64,000 nucleotides of DNA from Trichormus sp. M33_DOE_039 (GCA_015296085.1 DVDT01000098.1:1-64000), one strand, 5' to 3'. Positions 26,952 through 36,785 are shown, counted from the first letter of the stretch. The notes: generated from the letters alone by a model not told the origin. Made by a program: numbers and translations.

Positions 26952-28148
26952 TTACGATTGACCACTGAATTTCCTCGCCACATTAGCTCGATGTTGTGCA
27001 AGTTCCACCGCGGCTTGGCGTGGTAGTATTCCTGTTGCAGCTGCTGTTTCTAAAACTAGTGCAGTGTTATGACGAATTTTCTCAGCCACAGTAGGTAAAG
27101 CATCAGCTTGAGTACCACCCCCATACTCTACAGCCGCACAAATCACACCACCTGCATTAGCGATAAAATCAGGAACTACAAGCATCTGGCGTTCATGACA
27201 TTTTCTTTCTGCGTCTTCCGTCAGGGGAATATTAGCCCCAGAAATGATCAGCCGAGTGTGCAAGCGGTTGACATTATCTGTATGGATAATATCGGGTCTA
27301 GCAGCTGGTATCCAAATGTCACATTCGATATCAATTACTGCATCCCGGTGGAATTTTTCCCCGTGGGGATAGTCGATCACACTTTTGCCAGATTCTTTCA
27401 TGGCAATCAGTTCGTGAACATTAATGCCCTGTGGGTTGAATAAAGTTCCTTGGGAATCTGCGGCTGCAATTAATATTGCACCTTCAGCAGTTAAAAAACG
27501 GGCTGCGTGTTTGCCGACTGAACCAAACCCTTGAATTACAATCCGCGCCCCATGTAAATCCAGGTTACAGAATTTACTAGCGACTTCTGCACAAACACTA
27601 ATGCCAAAGCCAGTAGCACCAATCTCATCAAGGGGGATACCGCCCATTGTTCTGGGTAGTCCCACCGCCCGGCCGGTTTCTTGTTTAATCCAAGCCATGC
27701 ACTGTTCATTAGTTCCCATATCGGGGCCGGGAATGTACTCAGTGATGTCTTTAATGGCACGAGCAAAGGTGCGAATTAAGCGTTCTTTGATTGGTAAAGG
27801 TAATTTAGGATCAGCTAAGATTGCAGATTTACCGCCACCGTGGGGTAACTCAGCCACCGCATTTTTTAAAGTCATGGCTCGTGCGAGGCGAAAGACTTCT
27901 GTTGTGGTGACATCAACAGCCATGCGAACACCACCAATAGCTGGGCCGCAAACAGTGTTATCAACAACAACGATCGCTTTTAATTGAGTTATGGGTTCAT
28001 AAATATGGATAATTTTCGAGGGGCCAAGATCATCAGCAAATTGGAAGATACTTTCTTGAGGTTCTGTTATTTCAATATTGAAAGAGTCTGGTAACTCAGT
28101 TACTAGTTGTTTTGACTGTGGATAATTTTCGGAGATTGTAGACATCAT
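26952..28148 (-). CDS. Glu/Leu/Phe/Val dehydrogenase (ScyB-class amino-acid dehydrogenase)
   Basis: 398 residues. The N-terminal dimerisation/substrate domain has GGVRMAVDV, LTLKNA-type and AELPHGGGKSAI lysine motifs and PGPDMGTNE with the catalytic aspartate. The Rossmann domain has GFGSVGKHAARFL and a C-terminal ISGANIPL/VVPDFIANAGGVICAAVE block. This family interconverts amino acids and 2-oxo acids with NAD(P). It lies 42 bp downstream of a thiamine-diphosphate 2-oxoacid enzyme on the same strand, giving an operon with the same enzyme classes as scytonemin ScyB/ScyA. Here no ScyC or other scytonemin gene follows, so a separate 2-oxo acid pathway is more likely. Substrate specificity cannot be read by eye. 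Confidence 0.87.
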   Translation of the reverse strand: MMSTISENYPQSKQLVTELPDSFNIEITEPQESIFQFADDLGPSKIIHIYEPITQLKAIVVVDNTVCGPAIGGVRMAVDVTTTEVFRLARAMTLKNAVAELPHGGGKSAILADPKLPLPIKERLIRTFARAIKDITEYIPGPDMGTNEQCMAWIKQETGRAVGLPRTMGGIPLDEIGATGFGISVCAEVASKFCNLDLHGARIVIQGFGSVGKHAARFLTAEGAILIAAADSQGTLFNPQGINVHELIAMKESGKSVIDYPHGEKFHRDAVIDIECDIWIPAARPDIIHTDNVNRLHTRLIISGANIPLTEDAERKCHERQMLVVPDFIANAGGVICAAVEYGGGTQADALPTVAEKIRHNTALVLETAAATGILPRQAAVELAQHRANVARKFSGQS

Positions 28149-28190
28149 TTTGGCTATTCTCCTTGATATTGTTGAATATATTGCACTGAC

Positions 28191-29813
28191 TCACCCCTTC
28201 AAGGTTTTGGCAAACAGTGTGCTTAAGTGTTGCAAAGCTGGTGAAATATCGTCTGGGAGGAGGCGCACATCTAGAATGCTAAAGGTATCGCTGTCTCTGG
28301 CTGCGTGTAGAGCCTGTTGTAATTGCGTACCAGTTTCAATCACAAAGCCGTTACCGCCTAGGACTTGGGCAAATTGGGCATAGTCAATGGTAGGAATGTT
28401 GACAAAGGCTGCATCCCGATGACCCATTGCTCGCAGGGAGGCGAAAGAACCATTATTAATGATGATGACAATGGGATTTAACCCCAAGCGTTTAGCTGTG
28501 AGTAATTCCATCCCTGTCATTTGGAAAGCACCATCCCCAACTAAAGCGATCGCTCTCCGAAATGGATCGGCTAATTGTGCGCCAATCACACCAGGAACAC
28601 CAAACCCCATGCTGGCGTAGAATGCAGGACACAAAAATGATGTACCTTCCTGGGTTTGAATATCATCAGCAGCAAATAAGGTATCTCCCACATCTGTTAG
28701 TAGTAGAGTGTTGCTGTCAATAAACTGGTTGAGTTCGTAGAGTAACCCACTCATGGAAATTTGCCCCTGGGATGGCGTGACACGGGGTTTCATGCTCATG
28801 GTGTTAGCTACCCTGTGAGGTAAATCTAGGCTACTAGACAAAGCATTAATGAAATCCTCAAACCTCACATTGGGGTATTCATGACGCTTAATGGCAATTC
28901 GTTCGGAAGTCGCATAAACAGTATGACTTGGGTGAAGATGGGCGGTAAACATCCCTAAATTAATATCGCTCATGAACACACCCAACATCAGCACACAGTC
29001 TGATTCTTCCACGACTTGCCGCACATAGGCATCACCAGCTTCACCGTTGTAGATGCCTATATATTGGGGATGACCTTCAGGAAAAACTGACTTACCTAGC
29101 ATTGTGGCGCAAACAGGCACACCTAATTTCTCTGCCAGTGCTATAACTTGCGGTTGCAAACCAAAGCGGTGTACTTCTGCACAAGTCAGAATTACAGGTG
29201 ATTGAGCTTGGTGCAGCATTTCAAGGGTTTCGGCTAGGGCTTCTGTCAGGGTATCTGTATCAGTGCGCTTGATGGGTGAGTTATGGTGTTCGGCTTCGTC
29301 AATCTCTGCATAAACCATATCACGAGGAATTTCTAGGTAGACGGGACGCTTGAAGGTCATGGCGTAGTCTAGGGCGCGATGAATTTTGGCATCGGCGGTT
29401 TTGGGGTCATTGAGGGTGGTAGCGTAGACGGTAACTTCTTCGTAAACGCGCCGTTGCGTCTCAAAGGTTTTCACTTTATGGTGTAGCAAGTGATGTTGCT
29501 GCCGTTCCTGAACCCCTGGTGAACCACTCAAAATCACTAAGGGCGATTTCTCAGCATAAGCACCTGCAACGGCGTTGACCATATTTAAGCCGCCTACACT
29601 GTAGGTAACTACGGCTAAACCTAAGCCGCGAATGCGAGAATAAGCGTCAGCCGCAAAGCCAACACAGGGTTCGTGTGTCATGACAATGGGTTTAATCTGG
29701 CTGGCGGCTAAGGCATCAAATAGTGTTAGAGCAAAGTCTCCAGGGATGCCAAAGGCGTGTTGTATACCTTGTTTGTATAAGATATCGAAGATATGCGGTG
29801 CTAGTTGAGGCAT
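28191..29813 (-). CDS. Thiamine-diphosphate 2-oxoacid decarboxylase (indolepyruvate/pyruvate decarboxylase-like)
   Basis: 540 residues with the three-domain ThDP fold. GIPGDFALTLFDAL and a glutamate in MTHEPCVGFAADAYSR form the Pyr domain, a central Rossmann-like domain follows, and the PP domain carries GDGAFQMTGMELLTAKRLGLNP...NNGSFASLR, the GDG-N ThDP/Mg site. GLNMVNAVAGAYAE is typical of the pyruvate/indolepyruvate decarboxylase branch. It is the first gene of the operon with the dehydrogenase at 26952-28148; together they could take an amino acid to a 2-oxo acid and then to an aldehyde or acyloin. A ScyA-like carboligase role is an alternative. The neighbouring repeat element lies upstream. 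Confidence 0.85.
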   Translation of the reverse strand: MPQLAPHIFDILYKQGIQHAFGIPGDFALTLFDALAASQIKPIVMTHEPCVGFAADAYSRIRGLGLAVVTYSVGGLNMVNAVAGAYAEKSPLVILSGSPGVQERQQHHLLHHKVKTFETQRRVYEEVTVYATTLNDPKTADAKIHRALDYAMTFKRPVYLEIPRDMVYAEIDEAEHHNSPIKRTDTDTLTEALAETLEMLHQAQSPVILTCAEVHRFGLQPQVIALAEKLGVPVCATMLGKSVFPEGHPQYIGIYNGEAGDAYVRQVVEESDCVLMLGVFMSDINLGMFTAHLHPSHTVYATSERIAIKRHEYPNVRFEDFINALSSSLDLPHRVANTMSMKPRVTPSQGQISMSGLLYELNQFIDSNTLLLTDVGDTLFAADDIQTQEGTSFLCPAFYASMGFGVPGVIGAQLADPFRRAIALVGDGAFQMTGMELLTAKRLGLNPIVIIINNGSFASLRAMGHRDAAFVNIPTIDYAQFAQVLGGNGFVIETGTQLQQALHAARDSDTFSILDVRLLPDDISPALQHLSTLFAKTLKG

Positions 29814-30153
29814 TGTGATTTACCTCCCCAGAAATTATTTATTTAAGGTTTTTGAAACGCAAAGCAGCGTGGAGGAAAGCAGAGGAGTTTTGTTAGGGTT
29901 TGGGAAAAAAATTTCTATTTTTAACTAATTTCATGCGATGTGCAACTTATTTTTGAAGCCCCTCTCCAAACCTCTTTCCTGCAAGGAGAGAGGCTTTGAT
30001 TCATGCTCCCCTTCCCTACAAGGGAAGGGGTTGGGGGTTAGGTTTGAGAGAAAGTTGCACACGGCGTAATTTCTTACACTTCTATTGTGAATGATGAGCA
30101 AGAGAAACAGTTACTTGTGACAAAAAACATAACTTTCTCTCCCCTGTCACCTG
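29814..30153. other. Intergenic region holding a palindromic repeat element
   Basis: 340 bp. It contains the repeat at 29939-30061, a short stretch like the CGCAAAG...GCGTGGAGG repeat family (about 29856-29885) and a CCCCTGTCACCTGTCACC motif (about 30142-30160) that recurs in Nostoc genomes. The promoter of the decarboxylase operon should be at its left end. Confidence 0.5.
29939..30061. repeat. Nested palindromic repeat bounded by perfect 10-bp inverted repeats
   Basis: TGTGCAACTT (29939-29948) and AAGTTGCACA (30052-30061) are perfect inverted copies. They enclose two further palindromic blocks (CCTCTCC...GGAGAGAGG and CCCCTTCCCTACAAGGGAAGGGG). The inner blocks match the repeats at 12151-12260 and 52424-52516. 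This looks like a complete non-coding element. Confidence 0.75.
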
Positions 30154-31881
30154 TCACCTTCTATTCTCTGGTCGGATACTACGATATTTGTCGGTGCGAA
30201 TATTGGTGATCACTGTTTCAATCTGGCTTTTTGCTGCGCCTAAAGTAGCTAGGAGATGTGCGCCTAATTCTAAGGCGGCTTCAAATTCTGGTTGGACGAC
30301 TTCCTTTGCTCCCATGTGTGTGAGGATGTCAATTTCATGATCGTGGTGCGATCGCACAATCACATCCAATTTAGGGGCGATCGCTAATGCCCGTTTGAGT
30401 AGTAATCTGGAACTAGCAGGATCAGGTAAGGCGATCGCTAGGGCTTTGGCAGTTTCTAAATGGGTTTTCTCTAGGACTAACTCGGAATCAGCATCGCCAA
30501 AAATGTAGGGGATGCGCTGCATTTTCAATCTTTGAATGGCGGCTTCACTGTTTTCAATGACTAAGACTACATATCCCTGATTGAGCAAAATATTGACAAT
30601 TACTTGCCCAACTCTTCCGTAACCTGCAACTACAACATGACTACTAATGGTTTCTGGAATTGAAAGAATGTTAGGTTCGGTAAATTTTCGCAGTGATTTG
30701 GCAAAAAACGGTATCTGGGTGAGACTTTCTAGCAACTGCGGTGCAAGATTCAGTGATATGGGTGTCAGAACTAGTGTAATTGCTGTGGTTTCTAATAATA
30801 GAAGATAAGTCCTTTCAGGAATAAGTTGGAGTTGTAAACCAGCTAAAGCTAAGACAAAAGAAAACTCTCCAATCTGATTAATCCCCAAACTCGTCAGGAT
30901 GGTAGTTTTGAGGGAATAGCCAAATTTTAAAATGATGGGCATCACCACAATTGCCTTACCTACCATGACTAGAGTTACTAGTCCTAAAACTAGCCCTAAA
31001 TTTTGGATGAGTGCGACTGGATCAATCAGCATGCCAATGGAAGCAAAAAACAGACAAGCAAAGGTATCTCTTAAAGGTAAAATTTTGGCGAGGGCGTGAT
31101 CTGCATGGTCAATTTCTGAAACCATTAACCCAGCTACAAATGCCCCCATTTCGATGGAAAGACCCAGTTTAGCTGTCACTAAAGCCACACCCAAACATAA
31201 AGCAATGACAGTCAGGACAAATAACTCTGTGCTTTCCGTAGCTGCCACGTTACTAATTAACCTCGGTACTATCCAACGACCGGAGGCGATCGCTAATGCT
31301 AAAAATAGCAAAACTTTTAGCAAAGAAATACCTAACACCCAAACAAGTCTTTCCGGTTGGTTGAGAGCAGGTAAAAAAGCTAACATTAAACCCAAAGCTA
31401 AGTCCTGAGCAATTAAAATGGCCAGCATCACTTGACCGTGGAGTGTATTTGTTTCACCTCGTTCTGTCAAAGTTTTCAAGACTACTGCTGTGGAGGACAG
31501 GGAAAGAACCACCCCTAAAAAAATGCCTTGTGTCAAGTTCTCCACCCAGCCCAAAGTAATCGTTAAAAATGCCACCAAAGCTGTAGTTAGCCCAATTTGC
31601 AATAGGCTACCCTGAATAGCAATATCCTTGACCCGCTTCAACTCTGTTAAAGAAAATTCCACACCTAGGGCAAACAACAAAAAAGCTACACCAATTGATG
31701 CTAGAGATTGAATCCGCGGTACATCACTTAATAGCTTTAAGCCATAAGGCCCTAAAGCCAATCCCGTCACTAAATAACCCAGCAAAACAGGTTGTCGCAG
31801 TCGATTAGCTAAGTATCCTCCTAATGCTGAAGCCCCTAGAACAGTTGTGAAGTCCAGAATCAAGCCATGTTCTGCTGCCAT
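30154..31881 (-). CDS. CPA2-family cation/proton antiporter with RCK (TrkA-N) domain
   Basis: 575 residues. About 12-13 transmembrane helices fill residues 1-390, including VTGLALGPYGLKLL and LSLSSTAVVLKTL, typical of the Na+/H+ exchanger domain of KefB/NapA-like CPA2 proteins. A cytosolic RCK_N domain follows at about 410-535, with VVAGYGRVGQVIVNILL (nucleotide-binding GxGxxG) and FGDADSELVL. There is no obvious RCK_C. It probably exports K+ or Na+ in exchange for protons under nucleotide or redox control. It appears monocistronic, with a 340-bp gap downstream and a 589-bp gap upstream. Confidence 0.9.
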   Translation of the reverse strand: MAAEHGLILDFTTVLGASALGGYLANRLRQPVLLGYLVTGLALGPYGLKLLSDVPRIQSLASIGVAFLLFALGVEFSLTELKRVKDIAIQGSLLQIGLTTALVAFLTITLGWVENLTQGIFLGVVLSLSSTAVVLKTLTERGETNTLHGQVMLAILIAQDLALGLMLAFLPALNQPERLVWVLGISLLKVLLFLALAIASGRWIVPRLISNVAATESTELFVLTVIALCLGVALVTAKLGLSIEMGAFVAGLMVSEIDHADHALAKILPLRDTFACLFFASIGMLIDPVALIQNLGLVLGLVTLVMVGKAIVVMPIILKFGYSLKTTILTSLGINQIGEFSFVLALAGLQLQLIPERTYLLLLETTAITLVLTPISLNLAPQLLESLTQIPFFAKSLRKFTEPNILSIPETISSHVVVAGYGRVGQVIVNILLNQGYVVLVIENSEAAIQRLKMQRIPYIFGDADSELVLEKTHLETAKALAIALPDPASSRLLLKRALAIAPKLDVIVRSHHDHEIDILTHMGAKEVVQPEFEAALELGAHLLATLGAAKSQIETVITNIRTDKYRSIRPENRR

Positions 31882-32470
31882 ATTTCTTTGAGGTTAATTA
31901 ACTAGTCAGTCTTGAAAATCTCTTCGCGTAAGTTCTGTTGTTACTGCATCTTTTTAATTTCAGCGTAAATGCAAACGTGAACTCATGGGCAGCATCACTT
32001 CAGACTGATTACACCAATGTCATGCCAACAGTTTTTTCTAAGGTTACTTTGACCCTAGTTGCAGTTAAACTAACACTATCCTTGGTAATAGATAGCGGAT
32101 TTTTTATTAATTAAAATAAATTAACGATTTCTGAGGAAAAGTCCCTTTTCTTATCGATGAGACACTCTGCGATCGCTTCGCTGCTATGTTATGCACACAA
32201 AATATAGAAATCAAGGTATAGGTATCTAGTTAATTCATCATTAACTCGCATTTATCCCTCAATATCGCTGAGTATCTCACAATCCAATCTAGCCTTGCCT
32301 CTATATCAAAAGTTAGGCTAAAAAATCATGCTTGGTAGTGAGATACTTGACTAAGTTGGGGACATATCTTAAAAGGTAAACTCACTATGAAGTAGTGGCT
32401 AGAAAGGAAAAAAAGAAAAGCCAAAAGATTCGTTTCTTTTGACTTTATCAACGTCATACGCCCATTTATA
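31882..32470. other. Intergenic region, 589 bp
   Basis: It carries the promoter region of the antiporter gene at its left end and the terminator of the glutathione transferase gene at its right end. A HIP1 octamer is present near 32170. I see no gene or RNA. Confidence 0.45.
32407..32444 (-). terminator. Rho-independent terminator of the glutathione transferase gene
   Basis: On the minus strand, AGTCAAAAG-loop-CTTTTGGCT makes a 9-bp stem with one G-T pair, followed directly by TTTTCTTTTTTT. It lies 27 bp past the gene's stop codon, the expected position. Confidence 0.75.
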
Positions 32471-33124
32471 CTAAAATTCGTACTGAGGAATAACTGCTTC
32501 TTCATTTTTAGCTGCTGCTATCCATTCTTGCACTGTTGGTAGTGCTAAAATTGTGTCTACATAACTTTGACAAACAGCATTCAATTGCACATCATAAGTT
32601 ACAAATCGCAGGACAACAGGGGCAAAAAAAGCATCTGCAATGGTAAATTGACCAAGCAAAAAACTGCCATCAAATCCAAATTTCTGACGTGCTTCTTGCC
32701 AAATAGCCATAATCCGGTCAATATCTTGTTGTACGCTAGGTGTTAAGCCTTTACCTGGATATTTAGCGCGGCAATTCATGGGCATATTTTGGCGGAGATT
32801 GAGAAATCCTGAGTGCATTTCTGCACTAATCGAACGAGCAAATGCTCTTGCTGTTTGATTACTCGGCCACCAGTGTAATGAGGGAAATAGTTCAGCTAGG
32901 TATTCACAAATAGCTAGAGAATCCCATACTATTTGATGATCATGCAGTAGTACAGGCACTTTTGCAGAAGGTGAATATTGGCGAATCTGATCTGCCGATT
33001 CGGTGCTGCCAAGTATAATTTGAGTTTCATGAAACTGCAACCCTAGCTGCTTCATCGCCAACCAAGGACGGAGTGACCAAGATGAATAATTCTTATTACC
33101 AATTACCAGAGTGAGTGCTGTCAT
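32471..33124 (-). CDS. Glutathione S-transferase family protein
   Basis: I set the start at ATG 33124, giving 217 residues that begin TALTLVIGNKNYSSWSLRPW. This is the usual N-terminus of the bacterial group with a thioredoxin-fold domain and a serine-rich active-site loop (YSSWS). The N-terminal domain has PSAKVPVL followed by WDSLAICEYL (glutathione-binding E/S). The C-terminal helical domain has FLLGQFTIADAFFAPV with the conserved N-capping/aspartate motif. The role may be detoxification or glutathionyl transfer, substrate unknown. The start overlaps the small upstream gene by 29 bp, suggesting translational coupling, and a strong terminator follows. Confidence 0.85.
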   Translation of the reverse strand: MTALTLVIGNKNYSSWSLRPWLAMKQLGLQFHETQIILGSTESADQIRQYSPSAKVPVLLHDHQIVWDSLAICEYLAELFPSLHWWPSNQTARAFARSISAEMHSGFLNLRQNMPMNCRAKYPGKGLTPSVQQDIDRIMAIWQEARQKFGFDGSFLLGQFTIADAFFAPVVLRFVTYDVQLNAVCQSYVDTILALPTVQEWIAAAKNEEAVIPQYEF

Positions 33125-33425
33125 ATGTTTGGTATCTATAAGTCTGTTCAATCCACATCCGAATATCCACTTCTGAACCCGAAGCAAAAGACTGACCTGT
33201 TGCACGGTCATAGGCTTGCCAGTATTTATTCCCATGACGGTCAACCTTTTGATTAACCTGAATTTCGTTGGGATCTGGCAGCACGATTTTTGCTATTTTT
33301 TGCCAAATTCTTTGTATAAATTCCTGAACAAATTTGTGTCTAAATATTATCTTAGTGGGTGTTTCTATGCCTTTAGATTGTAGACACCTGATATCATCTT
33401 GCATAAGATTATTCCTGATTCTCAT
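33096..33425 (-). CDS. Small conserved cyanobacterial protein of unknown function
   Basis: 109 residues; internal starts exist. The C-terminal half (VDRHGNKYWQAYDRATGQSF then SEVDIRMWIEQTYR) matches a family I have seen in many cyanobacterial genomes as short proteins of about 70-80 residues, so the true start may be downstream of the first ATG. It overlaps the glutathione transferase start and is divergent from the LysR gene. Confidence 0.65.
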   Translation of the reverse strand: MRIRNNLMQDDIRCLQSKGIETPTKIIFRHKFVQEFIQRIWQKIAKIVLPDPNEIQVNQKVDRHGNKYWQAYDRATGQSFASGSEVDIRMWIEQTYRYQTYDSTHSGNW

Positions 33426-33614
33426 TCAGTAGATATCACTTTAACAACGTCTCTATTGGTAATCAAATCATGACTTGTATAGCTTCCATAAATGATATTT
33501 ATAGAAGTAAAAAGGTATCAGAATCAAGAATATAGAAGAGCGTAAAATTTTCTTAAATTATTCTGAAACAAGCATTAAGTCAATTACTGTATAAATTAAA
33601 CTTACCAATTGTCC

Positions 33615-34505
33615 ATGAAAATTTCCCAACTTCGCGCCGTAGTTGCAGTAGCGGAGCGCGGCAATTTTAGTGAAGCAGCGTTAGAATTACAGCTTACCCA
33701 ACCGGCGATTAGTCATGCGATCGCTACTTTAGAAGAAGAATTAGGTGTACCATTATTTGCTAGAGGTCGTTATGGTGCAGTTTTGACACCTGCGGGGGAG
33801 CGAATTTTACATCATGCGCGTCAGGCCATACAGCATCTAGAGATGATGCAACAGGAAGCTAACCTACACCGGGGGTTACATGGTGGTCATGTGCGCATAG
33901 CTTCCTTTCGGAGTGTAGCAACTCATTTATTACCAAAAGCGATCGCGCAGTTTCATGACCAATTCCCAGACATTGCTGTTACTATTATCGAAGGTCTTTC
34001 TTATTTAGAAGTAGAACAATGTTTGCGGGAAGGACGAGCTGATTTAGGCATTACCTATCTACCCACCAGCGATGAATTTGAAGCCTGGGAAATGGTTCGC
34101 GATGAGTATGTAGCATTACTCCCACCAAAGGCACATATTAGCGGGTTAAAAATTACTTGGGAAGATATAAACGCATATTCACCAGTCATGCTTGCTTGCT
34201 TACCTTGTGGACGATCTTTACATCATCACTTAAAGCAAGAAGCACCCTTCATCAACACTACCAGCAATATTCAAGAAGATTCAACTATTGTTAGCTTAGT
34301 AAATCAAGGATTAAGCGCAGCCATTCTACCTCGTCTAGCAGCAGTACCAATTCCTTCAGAAGTGCAAGTCTATAGCTTACCTCAGCCATTAGAAAGGGTG
34401 ATGGGAGTGGCTGTCTTATCTCATTCTTTACATATTCCAGCAGTGTTTAAATTTCTAGAGATGCTCAAAGAATTCGATTTTTACACTTTGGCTAAATCTA
34501 CCTAG
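33615..34505 (+). CDS. LysR-family transcriptional regulator
   Basis: 296 residues from ATG 33615 (a TTG at 33609 is less likely). The N-terminal winged helix is clear (MKISQLRAVVAVAERGNFSEAALELQLTQPAISHAIATLEEELGVPLFAR), and the effector-binding domain spans about 90-290. It is divergent from the small-protein/glutathione transferase pair, with 189 bp between. Since LysR regulators often act on the divergent gene, that pair is the natural candidate target (inference). Confidence 0.9.
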   Translation: MKISQLRAVVAVAERGNFSEAALELQLTQPAISHAIATLEEELGVPLFARGRYGAVLTPAGERILHHARQAIQHLEMMQQEANLHRGLHGGHVRIASFRSVATHLLPKAIAQFHDQFPDIAVTIIEGLSYLEVEQCLREGRADLGITYLPTSDEFEAWEMVRDEYVALLPPKAHISGLKITWEDINAYSPVMLACLPCGRSLHHHLKQEAPFINTTSNIQEDSTIVSLVNQGLSAAILPRLAAVPIPSEVQVYSLPQPLERVMGVAVLSHSLHIPAVFKFLEMLKEFDFYTLAKST

Positions 34506-34641
34506 CTGAATTCGGCATCGAGTAAATTTAGATTAGGGTGTTTCATAGCTTGTTCCTAAAGCATGAGAAGATTAATGATGTGTTAGGTTGTAATATGATG
34601 TCAAATTGAAAATTCAACTATTGACTTATCTATTCTTACTC

Positions 34642-35052
34642 ATGAGCTATCAAGTTGTTTATCAATTAACAGAAAAACAAACTGCTGAATTAGTCGATTT
34701 ATATCAAAAGGAATTTTGGAGTAAAAACCGCAAATACCCAGACGTAATTAGAATGCTAGCTGCGTCAGATATCAATATTGGTCTAATAGATGAAAATCAG
34801 CAATTGATTGGTTTTACTCGTGTCCTGACTGATTTTGTTTACAGAGCAACTATCTATGATGTAATTATCAAAGATGCCCATAGAAAGAAGGGCTTAGGTG
34901 CTAAATTGATGGATGCAGTGCTATCTCATCCTCAACTCAGCACAGTTGAAAATATAGCTCTTTATTGTTTACCAGAGATGATACCGTTTTATGAGCGTTG
35001 GGGCTTCAAAACAAATGTCAATAACTTAGATTTGATGTTTAGATATAGCTAA
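34642..35052 (+). CDS. GNAT family N-acetyltransferase
   Basis: 136 residues from ATG 34642; the open frame extends 36 bases upstream to another possible start. DVIIKDAHRKKGLGAKLMDAVLSHP is the acetyl-CoA-binding motif A, and IPFYERWGFKT is the C-terminal motif B. Its compact form resembles small GNATs that acetylate amines or protein N-termini. Substrate unknown, probably cytoplasmic. It stands alone, downstream of the LysR gene. Confidence 0.82.
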   Translation: MSYQVVYQLTEKQTAELVDLYQKEFWSKNRKYPDVIRMLAASDINIGLIDENQQLIGFTRVLTDFVYRATIYDVIIKDAHRKKGLGAKLMDAVLSHPQLSTVENIALYCLPEMIPFYERWGFKTNVNNLDLMFRYS

Positions 35053-35171
35053 TTATTTGTAAGCTAGGCAGTGAGGAGAAAGAAAATTGTTAAATCTACA
35101 GCCATAATTTAGTTCAGCAATGTCAGCTAAACTCAAAGATTTTTCTTTCAAGCCCAAATACAAAATTGATA

Positions 35172-36122
35172 TTACCTTGGGACTGGGACTTGATTCATCA
35201 CAGATGCAATTACGGAATCGATTTGTAAACCATCCAGCATAGCTTCAGGTTTGAGAATCAAACGATGGCGCAATAGAGGTGATGCAACTGCTTTGATATC
35301 ATCTGGAGTCACAAAATCTCGTCCAGCTAACCACGCCGCCGCTTGAGCAGTCTGTAACCAAGCACCAGCAGCACGGGGAGACGCACCCAAGGCTAAATCA
35401 ACAGACTGACGCGATGCTCTCACTAACGCTAACAAGTAGTCAATAATCACCTCTGATACCTTCACACCTTTTACTGCTTGTCGAGCTTGTAAGATTTCTT
35501 CTACTGTTGTGATTGCTTGCAAACGGTTAATATCTAAGCGTTTCCCAGCAAAACCAGCCTGACGATTTAATAACATTTGCTTTTCGGCGGCTTGGTCTGG
35601 ATAATCTACCACTAGTTTGAATAAAAATCGGTCTAGTTGTGCTTCTGGTAAAGGATAAGTCCCCTCAAATTCTAGAGGGTTTTGTGTGGCAATCACCCAA
35701 AATAAATCCGGCAATGGTAAGCTTTCACCGTCTAAAGTCACTTGCATTTCTTCCATTGCTTCTAACAAAGCGGCTTGAGTCTTGGGGGGAGTACGGTTAA
35801 TTTCGTCAGCTAGTAGAACTTCGGTAAAAACTGGCCCCTTTTTCAAAGTGAAACTGCGACTATTTAAGTCAAAAATATTTGTCCCAGTAATATCTGAAGG
35901 TAAAACATCTGGTGTTAACTGCACACGGCGAAACTCTGCTTGAATAAGCTGCGCTAATACTTTGACGAGGAGAGTCTTACCAGTTCCTGGTACACCTTCT
36001 AAAATGATGTGTCCACCAGATAATAGTGCAACGAGTAGTTGCTGTACTAGGCTGGCTTGTCCGACGATGATTTGGTTAAGTTTTTCGCCAAGGTGAATTA
36101 AGACTGGACGGGTTTCGCTCAT
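35172..36122 (-). CDS. MoxR family AAA+ ATPase
   Basis: 316 residues from ATG 36122. Walker A GVPGTGKTLL (about 40), Walker B LLADEINR (about 105), sensor 1 ATQNP and the C-terminal lid are all present, as is the AAA_3/MoxR motif EGTYPLPEAQLDRFLFK. MoxR ATPases act as chaperones, often for metal-dependent or vWA-domain proteins. In cyanobacteria this gene usually sits next to DUF4350 and DUF4129 genes. Here those lie 3 kb away (39111-40792) on the same strand, with two lectin-like genes between on the other strand. Confidence 0.9.
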   Translation of the reverse strand: MSETRPVLIHLGEKLNQIIVGQASLVQQLLVALLSGGHIILEGVPGTGKTLLVKVLAQLIQAEFRRVQLTPDVLPSDITGTNIFDLNSRSFTLKKGPVFTEVLLADEINRTPPKTQAALLEAMEEMQVTLDGESLPLPDLFWVIATQNPLEFEGTYPLPEAQLDRFLFKLVVDYPDQAAEKQMLLNRQAGFAGKRLDINRLQAITTVEEILQARQAVKGVKVSEVIIDYLLALVRASRQSVDLALGASPRAAGAWLQTAQAAAWLAGRDFVTPDDIKAVASPLLRHRLILKPEAMLDGLQIDSVIASVMNQVPVPR

Positions 36123-36785
36123 AAGTTTTAGTGAAGAAAGGGGAAAAGGGGAAAGGGAAGTTATACTTACCAAACCGAATGTAAAAATTGCAGTTACAAT
36201 TATGGCTGCTGTTAGGTCAGTATATTGTGTAACTTTGCATAAATTATGAATCAATTAAATACAAACAGTAGAAACACGATCAATTAGATGTAGCTGTTCT
36301 GTGCAAAGGAGTAACCTGAAGCATTTTTGTGTTGGTAAGCAGACAGGGGAAACGCATCTAAATTTTGACCAAGTGGTAAGTAGAGGTGTCTTCTAAATAG
36401 TACATATAAACTATATAGCTAGTTATATCTACCGCAATACTCCCTCTACGCTCAAAAATGATATTCTCCCTTTTTATGTTTTAAATGTCTTAAATGTCTT
36501 AACTATCTCTTGTTATTTTTCAAGTAATTCTTTAATTCTCTTAACTGTCCTTGCATTTTTAATAATAAACCTGGAATATATCTACAAGATTTAAAGCAAT
36601 TTCCGCTCACATATTTATCTATTTCTCGACCAATCATATCCAACAGATATCATTGAAACCCTGCAATATTGTTTGCCTCAAACTAACATTTTGTGGCGAA
36701 TTATTGTGCTGATTTAGTTTTGCAGTGGCAAAGAGTGAGCAAGCTTTATTCATGTTCAAAATTAAGTAAGTTCAGGATTTAAAAC
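36123..36785. other. Divergent intergenic region, 663 bp
   Basis: It carries the promoters of MoxR (leftward) and the ricin-type lectin gene (rightward). A short direct repeat (TTAAATGTC twice) occurs at about 36481-36500. No gene is evident. Confidence 0.4.
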
